DNA from: Jaltomata sinuosa
Lineage: Eukaryota > Streptophyta > Magnoliopsida > Solanales > Solanaceae
NCBI GenBank assembly: GCA_003996215.1
Contig: QJPP01001905.1
Coordinates: 1 to 64,000 of the forward strand
Direction of reading: 5' to 3'
DNA length: 64,000 bases
Within the stretch, counting starts at the first letter, position 1. Each line of letters opens with the position of its first letter. The notes below the pieces were generated by a model. The model was not told where the DNA came from and searched no databases. It saw only the letters and a program-made list of their open reading frames with translations. Both the position numbers and the translations under genes were made by a program. Positions 54,514 to 64,000 of this stretch are shown piece after piece.

Positions 54514-55902
54514 GGTTGTGACTTGGGTATGACTGTCATAATTTCTTTTTCTTTTGGTTGTTATTTATTAAGTTATTTTAGGATTTTTTGATTTCTTTTT
54601 CCCGTTTCTCGACTTGTTTGATGATATATGTATTATCATTTTTGCACATCAGAATGAAATTTGTTCTCGTTAAAAAATGGTAAACTAGTTGTTGAAATAT
54701 TTATATGTAGAGTTGATCTGGAAGTGTAAAAATTAGTATGTGTTTGAGTACAATGAATAAATAGCAAGATATTTTAATTAATAAATTTCTATTAATGTAG
54801 AATGAGCCTATGATAACTACTCATCGACTCACTAGGAGGGAAAAAAGGTTGGTTAATGTTTATTTCATAGGCAATAGTTTTGTTAGCTTTGTAATTCTAC
54901 CTTTAGAAAGTGAAACTAATATTTAAACAGTAAAATAAAATAAGGTTATTATATTTGATATTTAAGATTATTTATGTGTAAATTTAAATAATTCAAGTTT
55001 TTTTCTCAAATAATATTATCATAATAATTAGATGATTAATAATATTAACTACTTTATTATAGACTTAATATGTATAATGGAGAAGAACCAAATAATCCTC
55101 GCGATCTTAATAGCAATTATCATGACATGTTGCACCGATGAAAAGCTGAAATGAGAAAGTGTCCTAATGGACATTGTCACACAATAATTAGGATTATTAT
55201 CTTAATTATCGGGTCAAAATATTTCTTAATTATCATGTCATAATGTCCATTGGAACGCCTTCTCGTTTCAGCCTTCTATCAAAGCAGCATATCATGGTAA
55301 TTGCGATTAAGTCTGAGTGAATTATTTGGTTCTTCTCAATTCTATAATTTGAGTCAACAAAAAAGTAGTTAACATAATTAATTATCTAATTATTATGATT
55401 GTATTGCTTAAGATAAAAACCTTGAATTATTTAAATTTTCACATAAACAATCTTCAAAATCAAATGTACTAACCTTGTTAATTTTACTGTGTAATTATTA
55501 GTTTCACTTTCTAAAGGTACAATTACGAAGTTAACAAAATTATTGCATATGACTTTATCATTAACCAACCTTTTCTTCCTCTTGGTGAGTCGATGAGAAG
55601 TTATCATAGGCTCATTCTGCATTAATAGAAAATTATCAATTGAGATATCTTGCTAGTTATTCATTGTGCTCAAATACATACTAATTTTTGCACTTTCATA
55701 TTAACTATATATACATATTAAAACAAGCGGTCTACCTTTTTTTAACCATAATAAATTTCATTTTTTATGTACTAAAATGATAACACATACATCATCAGCA
55801 CAACATGCCATACGAAAAAATGAAATCTAAAGATCCTAATATAACGAAATAAACAACAAAAAAAAGAAAGAAATTATGATAATTATACCTAGTCACCGTT
55901 GT
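54514..55902. repeat. Large inverted repeat, arms about 675 bp, spacer about 40 bp
   Basis: Arm 1 (54514-55190) and arm 2 (55231-55902) are reverse complements with roughly 80-85% identity by eye over their full length. Examples are AATGAGCCTATGATAACT(A/T)CTC at 54800 and inverted at 55600, and GAGAAGAACCAAATAAT at 55079 and inverted at 55335. A 42-codon stretch is alignable between the arms without indels (NEPMIT(T/S)HRLT(R/K)R, then PLESETN) and is preceded by an AG acceptor-like site in both. It may be a duplicated gene fragment. I do not recognise the product. Confidence 0.8.
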
Positions 55903-56624
55903 TTGTTGAATCAGTTGAGAAATAAAAAAGTGAGAATTATGCTCTTCTGGTTGATGTGGAGTAGAAGTTGATAAGAGCTCTACCTCACCTACTGGCAAAG
56001 ACAGTTTCTAGTCAGTCCAAGCTAAATAAACTAATTTACATAACAAGGGCCTCAATTTTTGCTAAAAAACAACTCGAAAATGACCGAAAAGGGGGCATCT
56101 TTTTGTTAAGAACTTAAGTTCTAATGCTTGAAATACTCTATCTAGATATGAAAATCACAACGTCTTTAGAGACGTATATAATGCTACTACTAATGACTCT
56201 ACTGTTTTGAATCCAAGGGACACCCTAGGGGGTACACCTAGCTAATGTAATAGCTTAGGAGTTTATATGTATACATATATATACTAGTTCTTTCACACGC
56301 ACATGTATATCAAGTCATGTAGTAAAAAAAATCATGAATAATCAATGTGAATAATCAAAACTCATTTTTTTCGTAATTTATGTGGTTGAGGATAATACAT
56401 AAAATATTAATATGTTTTCCTTCTCTCAAGAGACATCAAATTCATGATAAATGATCACCAACTAATTTTAAATAATATTAAATGTAATATTATCTATTCT
56501 CATAATCTCAAGAATATTTTCAAGTATTAGTGTAAGAGTCTAATTCATACGTTACAACTTTGAAAATAATTCATACGATTTCTCTACAGGTGCATGTTAA
56601 GTGACGATTTACTAACGTGTACCT
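55903..56624. other. Unassigned AT-rich sequence before the LINE
   Basis: No gene found. A possible exon-like stretch reads on the minus strand from about 55998 (MPVGEVELLSTSTPHQPEE) to the inverted repeat edge, without recognisable similarity. The last 30 or so bases may be LINE 5' UTR. Confidence 0.4.
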
Positions 56625-57707
56625 ATGGATCATAATCGTACAACTCAATCACGAAAAGATAATAATCTGGCGAAGGCTGCACTCCTTGAAAAATCAGTAG
56701 CACCTCCGGTAGAAGATGAGTGAATAGTAGCATTGTACATTGGGGTTCCTACATCGCTACCACCCATACAGCTATCTCAGTGGCTAGAAGGGGCGAGTAG
56801 TGGTTCTAAGGCACATCAAGCTCCGACGAAGGGATCACCTCTAAAATTGAAGTTTCCACTGGTAACGACTCTGGACCCAGATCCATATGAGGCTGTAGGA
56901 TCATAGGCGGCGAGGAAACTTACGTTCTCTACAGGGAATATTTCGCCAGTGGTTGAGAATCGAGTTGTAAACAAAGGTAAATCACTTAGCTACTTTCCCC
57001 CAGTACTGAAAGAGGGTATTAAGGTTGTCAAACTTGACCCTGTAGCTTTGGAACAAGAGACTAGTAAATGGGATTGTGCTTTGATAGGGTATGTCGTTGG
57101 AAAAAAAAAAACCTTCAAGCAAATGCTTAAATTCGTCTATGCTATCTGGAATTTCATCAAAACTCCTAGGGTTTTTCTCCATGATGAGGGACACTACATA
57201 TTCAGGTTCAATAATAAGCAGGACAAGCAAAAGGTAATCCAAAATGGACCTTACACCTTCAATTTTCGACCACTAGTTCTCACCAACCGGAGACCGGACT
57301 TTCACATAGATGAGGAATCATTTTGGCAGATGCCACTGTGGGTTACCTTCCCCAATATTCCAATACACTACTGGTCCACTGATAAACTCAGTAGAATTGC
57401 AAGTTACATTGGTAAGAAAGTATGTACTGATAGATTAACTGCTACTGAAGATAGAATATCCGATGCTCAAGTTCTAACTGAGCTGGATGTAACACAACCC
57501 TTGCCTGAAGAAATGATCATTGAAGAGCCATATGGAAGTACTAGACAACAGGAGATTGAGTATGGTTGGTGGCCGAAGTTTTGTAATGACTGCATGATCA
57601 TTGTGCATGACACTGCCCATTGTCCCCTGAAGAAGGAAGTCCCACCACCCAAGGCCATTATTATGGAAAAAGGCAAAGGGAAGGTCCAAATTCCTACAAT
57701 GTGGTAA
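56625..57707 (+). pseudogene. LINE ORF1 (DUF4283-type nucleic-acid-binding protein)
   Basis: ORF1 protein coats the RNA of plant L1-type LINEs. The ATG at 56625 opens MDHNRTTQSRKDNNLAKAAL. A TGA at 56721 and a TAG near 56907 interrupt one otherwise continuous frame that is clean from 56949. The DUF4283 region is WDCALIGYVVGKKKTFKQML, FVYAIWNFIKTPRVFLHDEG, YIFRFNNKQDKQKVIQNGPY, then MPLWVTFPNIPIHYW, LSRIASYIGKKVCTDRLTA and LDVTQPLPEE. A CCHC knuckle follows (CNDCMIIVHDTAHC, all four ligands present). A stop at 57705-57707 and others later shorten the C-terminus. It is followed by the endonuclease of ORF2. Confidence 0.87.
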
Positions 57708-57919
57708 GAAAAATTACAATCACTACATCGGAATTCCTCTATAGTTCCCTCTCAGATAACAGTTGACTCTTAAGCAACAAACCAACTCATGAATCTGAGT
57801 GAAAATAGAGGACAAAGCAACAAGGAGGTAACTACAGATCTTCCTGATTTCAATTCATTGGGTTTTGTGAATGCATCTACTGAAAAATAGGGTCCTGAGT
57901 AGCCCTTACTGCACCCAAC

Positions 57920-58729
57920 ATGATATGTTGTTCCTGGAAAATAAGGGGGCTGAACCAGCCCCATAAGCAGAAGGAATTAAAATCTTTTCTGCTTAAGAAG
58001 AAAATAGACATGCTGGGATGTTTAGAAACCAAGGTGAAACAAGGAAGAGCTGATAAGATTAAAAGGAATTTGGGAATTGGTTGGTCCTTCTATTCAGACT
58101 ATGCCCTGGAGCCCTATGGTAGAATATAGTTATGCTGGAAATAGTAGAATGTTGATGTTATTGTTCCTGCAAGTAATCCACAACTAGTGCACTATCAGGT
58201 AAGAGATAAGGACTCAAACTTTTCTTGCTATCTGACTTTTGTGTATGGCTACAACGTTAACATTGAAAGGAAGGAGATTTGGGAGCAATTGAGGCTAATA
58301 CATCCAACTATGAAAGACCTCTAGCTCATCCTAGGAGACTTCAATACTTGTGTGTCTGCAACTGACAAGTTAAATGGAGCTCCAGTTTATCAAAGAGAAG
58401 TTCAAGACTTTGTAGAATTTATAGATGATTTGAGGCTTGGTCATGTGAACAAAAGAGGTTGTGATTACTCTTGGTACAACAAGAGAGGAGCTTTTTTGAG
58501 GGTATATAGTAGAATTGATTGGATTCTTGGGAACCCATCATGGTTCTTGAGGCATGGACAACTGGAAGCTCTATATGGTAACCCTGAATGTTCATATCAT
58601 TCCCTCATCATTGTCAATACCAAAGTAACTACTCCACAGCTTAATAGACCTTTCATACTATTAACTGCTCTGCTGCACCAATCCTCCTTCAGAGAGATGG
58701 TTCAGCAAGTATGGAGTCAACATATTCCT
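57920..58729 (+). pseudogene. LINE ORF2, endonuclease domain, cut by Q2
   Basis: An APE-type endonuclease nicks the target DNA for target-primed reverse transcription. Seen are ICCSWKIRGLNQPHKQKEL (canonical WNIRGLN; the Asn is Lys), DMLGCLETKV (Glu present), ILGDFNTC (Asp and Asn present), GCDYSWYNKRGAFLRVYSRI, DWILGNPSW and ECSYHSLIIV (canonical SDHSPL; Asp is Tyr, His present). Stops occur near 58129, 58141, 58150 and 58322. The frame breaks at 58729 at the Q2 LTR; reverse transcriptase should continue beyond Q2, outside the window. Two active-site residues are altered, so this copy is dead. Confidence 0.85.
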
Positions 58730-59563
58730 TGTAACTATCACGACCCAGACTGCCGTGAGTGGTACCCACCCAATACCCCCGGTTGAGCGAACCAATACTG
58801 ACCCAACACTTAACCATTCTAGCAGCTTAAAACCAAAGCATAAAATAAACTAGCAATAAAATCTCAAATACTATATCATAAAACTGCAGAAACATTCTCC
58901 CTAAAATCTGAAAGTCATCGTACCAAAATATTCTACTAAGACTGTCTAGAAATATGGGTATGCAACCCCCAAAATATGCAAATTCTAAGCCCGAAACAAA
59001 TGGGCTACAACTAACAGGAAGAAACAAGAGTAGCTCGATCAAAACAGCTCACCCTTGGTGTCTGAAAACGCTGGGACTACAGGTGAGGTCGCGTGTCAGC
59101 CGAGAGAAGATTTCCTTTACTCACAAAAAGAAATGCAAGTGCAGAATAAGTACACAACCAGCGTGTATTGGTAGGATCATCAGCCACTTCCAATAAGAAA
59201 TATATGAACAATAACTAAAGCCAAGTAAAGCACAGGAAACATGTGAACAAGCCAACAGATATCCCTAAACTACAAGTCTCTTCCTAACTTATCCCCATAT
59301 GTAATCTACTTCAAAACCATTAACAACATTCAATGACAAACAATAACCATCTCGTGTTACATAATCTGGACCCACCCTGGGATCCCCCTAATATCACCAA
59401 AGTGTTAACATGCAATCGGGCCTACACCAAGACCAAACTCACAATCAAATACCAATGACCCCGCCTCTCAAAGACCATATGCAATAATCATATTTTCAGA
59501 AACACAACCCGGTCCACTCATGGAACCATCGTCAGAATGCAATAATTCAATAAAATAAACTCG

Positions 59564-59706
59564 TACCAGGTGTGGTAGCTGAGCCAACCATTTAGAATAT
59601 CATACCAGGCGTGGCACCAAATCCAACCATTTGTTATCCCGTACCACACGTGGTACCTGAGCCAACCATTTATTATCCCATACTAGGCATGGTACCCGAG
59701 CCAACT
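59564..59706 (-). repeat. Tandem repeat in Q2 LTR, 4 units
   Basis: Units with TACCA(G/C)(G/A)(C/T)GTGGTACC then GAGCCAACCATTT, matching the array at 8331-8475. The equal copy number suggests the array predates both insertions. Confidence 0.85.
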
Positions 59707-60464
59707 GAATGTCACACAGAAATCCAATAGTCATAAACAATGAACAAATTAATACTTGTAGACCAACAAGCAATAACACCTAGTTCATTTCACAAGACTG
59801 ATAACTGGACACTTAGACATTCATAAAACACTCCCTAAGCATGCAACTCATGTAATACCAAAGAAAAAGTACACGAACATACAATGCATAAGGAAATAAA
59901 TAACCATCACCTACCTCGAAATGTTCCAAAGAACTACTCAACAGGAGCTTTCCCATTTCCCAAAGTTCTTGTCGGTTCTTGGTCTAAAACAACACACAAT
60001 AACCAAAAATCAATCCTTATGGCCTACTAGTTACTCAGATTATGCAAAATTCCAAACCCCAGGCAAACCATGATCATTCCACCCTTTTTATCGGGCCTTC
60101 CCACCATTAATTTACCTATTCCTACCATTTTTCATGGATACATTTAGAGAATTAAGGTCACATGATCATAATCTAATGAAATCAACAACACCCAAGAACT
60201 TCTACACCCTAGAATCCCCTCCTTCCCCGGATTCTACCATCCTAGGTCATTCCAAACCTTTTCCCAAATCTACCATTAGAAATTCTATCGCATAGGAAAG
60301 ATAGTACGGAGTTTGGGGAGAAGAATTCTTACCTTTAGGACAAAAAATGGTGCAAAACTGATGGAGTTCATCTAAAATCGCCTTGCGCTTCTACCAAAAC
60401 ATTCTTGATGAAAACTGAATGTTTTAAGGAAGTTTTCTTCATTAAATCCTGACTAGTCTGCTAT

Positions 60465-60600
60465 AGCGGTCAATGCTCCACTATAGCAGTACCACCATAG
60501 AAGAACCATCTACTATAGCGGTGCTGACCAACATTGACTTTTATTATAGCAGTATTTTCTCCGCTATAGTGGAAGTTTCTATGGTAGTATGTCAACCTCT
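60465..60600 (-). repeat. Palindrome cluster in Q2 LTR (CTATAG words)
   Basis: Five copies of C(C/T)(A/G)CTATAG(C/T)GG and variants, in the same place as the cluster in Q1. Confidence 0.75.
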
Positions 60601-61059
60601 ACGGGAGTTGACACGTAATAGAAAGTCGTAAAGTCCCCCAAATTGGTCCATTTTACAACACACTCATTTTCCTAATATTCTGAAATAACCCCTTCACGTC
60701 AACCTCGATACCGGGAGTTCTCCTTACTCGAATTCGATTTCAAAAAGTCCCCCAAACTCCTTTATGTCTTAGCTAAATGAAAAACTAGCTCAGAATAGGA
60801 CACATTACCCAATCCTTACCCGGATTGCCCTAGACCATATTTTCCTCCAAAACTGGCCGAGACTAGCCTAGCCCAGAATTTTTAACTCCCAAATTCGGAA
60901 GTTTTCTGACTTGAAACCTGGCATAAAAAGTATACCCATAATGATGAACCAGGTCATTATAACAGATACCAATTTACCCACTATTCATCCTCGAACGATC
61001 CAACCCAAAATTATGGAAATAAAAGGAAGGAAAGTGCAGTACCTGAATTCTAAAACAAG

Positions 61060-62330
61060 TGACGGTACTTGTCCAGCATGTCCTTCTCAATTTTCCAAGT
61101 GGATTCCTCAACCGAACGATGCTTACATTGAACCTTTACCATACTGATCACCTTTGTCCTTAATTTCTGGTATCCTGATCAAGAATCACTACCGGTTCCT
61201 CTTCGTAGCAAAGATTCTTATCAAATAACACCTCATCCAACTTGATGATGTAGTCCTTATTCCCATGGTATCGCTTTAGCATGGATACATAGAATACTGG
61301 ATGGACACCTGACAAACTGGGCGGCACTCTAACTTGTAAGCCACTGGCCCTAAAATCTCAAGAACTTCAAATAGTCTGATGAACCGAGGGCTGAGCTTGC
61401 CCTTCTTACCGAAATGCATAACTCCCTTCATTGGTGACACTTTCAATAGCACTTGTTCCCTAATATGAAAATCCATGTCCATTACCTTGCGATTCGCATA
61501 TTCTTTTTGCCTGCTTTGGGCCGCTAGCAACTTGGTATGAATGCCTCTTACTTTTTCTTGTGCTTCCCTTACTAAGTCCACGCCCTAAGGTTTTACATCG
61601 CCTTCCTCAAACCACCCAATAGGTGAACTACAACCCCTTCCATACAGCACTTCAAATGGTTATATGTCGATGCTGGAGTGGTTGCTATGGTTGTTTAAGA
61701 ACTCACACAACGGTAGAAAGTGATCCCAATGACCTCTCAAGTCAATCACACATGCTCTCACCATGTCCTCCAATATTTGGATCGTCCTCTCCGACTGACT
61801 ATCAGTCTGAGGATGGAAGGTAGTACTGAAGGTGAGTTGAGTGCCTAATTCTTTATGTAACTTACCCCAAAATTTGGAGGTAAACTGCATACCCCTGTCT
61901 GAAATGATGGAAAGAGGTACCCCGTGCAATCTCATGATCTTTTTTACATAAATCTTAGCCAATTGCTGCAAATTGTAGTCCACCCTGACCGGAATAAAAT
62001 GAGCTGACTTGTTCAGCCTGTGCACAATGACCTACATAGAGTCATACTTCCCTAACGTTTTGGGAAGACCCACCACGAAGTACATGGCTATCCTTTCCCA
62101 CTTCTACTATGGAATGGGCATCCTCTAAAGTAGTCATGTAGGTCTTTGGTGCTCATAATTTACCTGCTGGCAATTTTGAATTTGGACACAAAATCAGCTA
62201 TGTCCTTTTTCATCCTGGTCCACCAATAAAGTTGCCTCAAATCCCTGTACATCTTGGTTACACTCGGATTAATCGAATACCGTGAGCCATGAGCCCCTGC
62301 CAACACTTTCTAAATGATGTCATCCACCCG
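61060..62330 (-). pseudogene. pol: Q2 integrase with chromodomain-like C-terminus
   Basis: The zinc-domain remnant is around 62170-62330 (YRDLRQLYWW-type residues; the KC of the first zinc Cys pair is KF, the second Cys remains after a one-base shift). The core holds HRLNKSAHFIPVRVDYNLQQ, MRLHGVPLSIISDRGMQFTS with the second Asp, and TFHPQTDSQSERTIQILED with the Glu. The C-terminal region has EYANRKVMDMDFHIREQVLL, VSPMKGVMHFGKKGKLSPRF, GPVAYKLE, then SMLKRYHGNKDYII, EEEPVVILDQDTRN and ESTWKIEKDML-like residues at about 61090. There are stops in the chromodomain part. Confidence 0.83.
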
Positions 62331-62639
62331 AGGAACACAATCCTTCCTCTGAAATTTAATACACCACCAGAATCCAATGTGGTATCCCCGGATTCTCTGG
62401 ATATTACCTTGCTCCGAAGCTTGCTCACTGCTAATCTTGAAACTTCTTGGTCTTTATCTCTTCTATGAATGTAGGTTTGACCTCAATACTAGTCAGCATC
62501 CCATCCTATTCCGATATACCCAAGTGCATGAACTCAGCTTCCAAAGCTTGAAGCTCCCTTGCCAATGGTCACTTGGACAACCTCAAGCAGGCCAAACTAC
62601 CCATGCTGATTGTCTTCTGGCTCAATGCATCTGCCACCA
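62331..62639 (-). other. Q2 linker between RNase H and integrase
   Basis: Degenerate pol sequence: reads as broken frames with only short matches (LANLGVRL-like and EVKEKQ-like residues). I see no separate gene here. Confidence 0.5.
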
Positions 62640-63262
62640 CATTGGCCTTACCCGGATGGTACTAAATGGTCACATCATAATCCTTCAATAACTCCATCCA
62701 CCTCCTCTGCCTAAAATTCAAGTCCCTCTAAGTGAAAACATGTTGCAGAATGTGATGATCAGTGAATACCTCACATTTGACACCATAGAGATAGTGTCTC
62801 CAAATCTTGAGTGCAAACCCCACTGCTTCTAACTCCAAGTCGTGATTTGGATAATTCCTCTCATGAACCTTCCACTGCCTAGATGCATAGGCGATCACAT
62901 TCCTATCCTGCAGTAACACAGCACCCAAACCTGAATGTGAAGCATCACAATAATCAATGAAGTCTTTACCTTCAACTGGCAAAGACAAAAATGGGAGTCG
63001 TGGTCAGAAGTGCCTTGAGCTTTTGGAAGCTCTCCTTACACTTGTCAGACCACACGAACGGTACCTCTTTCTGAGTCATCCTTGTCAAGTGAGTAGCAAT
63101 ATATGCAAAATCCTTGACAAACCTACGGTAGTAGCCTGCAAGTGCCACAAAATTCCTTACCTCAGTCACCGAGCTAGGCCGAACCCAAATCTTGATTGCC
63201 TCAATCTTCGTGGGATCTACAATCACCCCTTTTTATATCACCATATGCCCTAAGAATGCGAC
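62640..63262 (-). pseudogene. pol: Q2 RNase H
   Basis: VDPTKIEAIKIWVRPSSVTE, FVALAGYYRRFVKDFAYIA and VPFVWSDKCKESFQKLKALL, then a frame change and FIDYCDASHSGLGAVLLQDR, VIAYASRQWKVHERNYPNHD, LELEAVGFALKIWRHYLYGV and CEVFTDHHILQHVFT. The acidic residues in YCDAS, DLELE and FTDH are intact. A further stretch to about 62640 has RRWMELLKDYDVTI-type residues with a stop. Confidence 0.84.
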
Positions 63263-64000
63263 CGAAGTCAACCAAAATTCACACTTGGAGAACTTTGCAA
63301 AAGTTTCTGGCGCCTCAACAATTCCAACACAATACGGAGATGTCTAGCATGCTCTTCCCTACTCTTGAAGTAGATCAAAATGTCATCAATAAATACAATG
63401 ATGAATGAATCCAAATAGGAATTAAACACCCCATTCATCAAACTCATGAAGGCCGCCGGTGCATTTGTCAACCTAAATGACATTACTAGAAACTCGTAAT
63501 GCCCATACCATCCAAAAAGTTGTCTTAGGAATGTCATCGGGCCTAATCTTTAATTGATGATACCCTGACCTTAAGTCGATTTTTGAGAACACAGATGTAC
63601 CCGTAATTGGTCAAACAGATCATCTACACGAGGTAAAGGGTACTTATTCTGGATGGTCACCTTATTCAATTGCCTGTAATTTATGCACATCCGCATACTA
63701 CCATCCTTTTTCTTCACAAACAAGACCGGAGCACCCCAAGGCAAAGCACTGGGATGGATGAATCCCTTATCTAGGAGTTCCTGAAGCTGAGTCTTATGTT
63801 CCCTTAAATCTTCCGGAGCCATATGATATGGAGGATTGAAAATTGGGCAAGTGTCTGGCTCCAAGTTAATGCAAAAATCGATATCCCTGTCCAGAGGCAA
63901 ACCAGGAAAATCCACCGAAAATACCTCCAGAAACTCTGAAACAACCAGAACCGACTCAATAGATGGGGACTCCACACTATCATCCAAGAGATGAGCAAGA
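63263..64000 (-). pseudogene. pol: Q2 reverse transcriptase, 5' side at window edge
   Basis: Lead-in SEFLEVFSVDFPGLPLDRD, PIFNPPYHMAPEDLREHKTQ and LQELLDKGFIHPSALPWGAP, then VLFVKKKDGSMRMCINYRQL, NKVTIQNKYPLPRVDDLFDQ. A small indel near 63600 breaks the frame. KIDLRSGYHQLK-type residues, GHYEFLVMSFRLTNAPAAF and the catalytic IVFIDDILIYFKSREEH follow. Protease and gag would be to the right, outside. The Asp pair is present. Confidence 0.87.

Larger units (their letters stand above)
58730..60964 (-). repeat. Q2 3' LTR
   Basis: 2235 bp, plus-strand ends TGTAACTATCACGACC and GGTCATTATAACA, which are imperfect inverted repeats. It contains the tandem array at 59564-59706 and the CTATAG palindromes at 60465-60600. 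It is the uninterrupted counterpart of the Q1 LTR. Confidence 0.9.
58730..64000 (-). mobile_element. Element Q2: 3' LTR and pol of a Ty3/gypsy element inserted in the LINE
   Basis: Minus strand: reverse transcriptase (from the window edge), RNase H, integrase with chromodomain-like tail, then the 3' LTR 60964-58730. It is the same family as Q1 by its LTR. Gag, protease and the 5' LTR lie to the right of the window, so the insertion cannot be closed with a target duplication. Confidence 0.87.

Noticed and set aside
54800..55622. The exon-like stretch in the inverted repeat arms as a functional gene.
   Set aside because: It is short, ends in stops, and needs assumed splice sites. I could not recognise the protein. 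It is kept as a finding about the inverted repeat only.
1..64000. Q1 and Q2 as the two ends of one very large element.
   Set aside because: On the minus strand the order would be pol, 3' LTR, other DNA, 5' LTR, gag, which is the wrong order for a single element. They are two copies.

Overview
The window is a block of nested plant retrotransposons with no recognisable host gene. Everything coding that I can identify is retroelement gag or pol, and almost all of it is broken by stops and frameshifts. The reading motifs, the tRNA-iMet and tRNA-Asp primer sites, LTR ends of the TGTCACACCCCGAGG type and a DUF4283-type LINE ORF1 all point to a flowering plant. My best guess is Solanaceae (tomato, potato or pepper relatives), recognised from memory of such repeats and not from a database search.

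Nicknames used below. Q1 and Q2 are two minus-strand Ty3/gypsy copies of one family at the window edges. T is a plus-strand Athila-like element. X is a plus-strand Ty3/gypsy family. Y1 and Y2 are minus-strand copies of one chromovirus-like family. W (plus) and Z (minus) are related families. S is a solo LTR.

Layout. 1-9643: Q1 (gag start, tRNA-Met primer site, 5' LTR), its LTR split by T at 1222-7947. T has two LTRs, a tRNA-Asp primer site, gag and protease, but no reverse transcriptase, RNase H or integrase. 9644-11575: an LTR remnant and unassigned AT-rich DNA. 11576-52179: X remains form the outer shell (pol end, LTR, primer site, gag start, then far to the right another pol end and LTR). 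Inside X lies a tandem Y array, LTR-body-LTR-body-LTR (14861 to about 49707), whose middle LTR (38284-40236) serves both bodies. Into the array went W (16287-24767, in the Y1 3' LTR), Z (25626-34439, in Y1 integrase, duplicating TCCAT) and S (41348-44257, in Y2 integrase, duplicating ATGGA). 52180-56624: non-retroelement or unassigned DNA with a microsatellite-rich foldback (52518-53739), an LTR- or promoter-like stretch and a large inverted repeat (54514-55902). 56625-58729: LINE ORF1 and endonuclease, cut by Q2. 58730-64000: Q2 3' LTR and pol.

Relative order of events: X, then the Y array, then W, Z and S inside it; Q1, then T; the LINE, then Q2. T looks young (about 46 differences in 1.26 kb of paired LTR, counted by eye). 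Z looks older (roughly 8% over the first 400 bp of its LTRs).

I found no convincing new biological system. The observations I would follow up are: two different elements hitting opposite arms of the same ATGGA/TCCAT inverted repeat in Y integrase; loss of the same integrase zinc cysteine in four copies; precise chromodomain loss in Z; the gag-protease-only element T; the tandem Y array; and the 1.4-kb hairpin-capable locus downstream of a TATA box.
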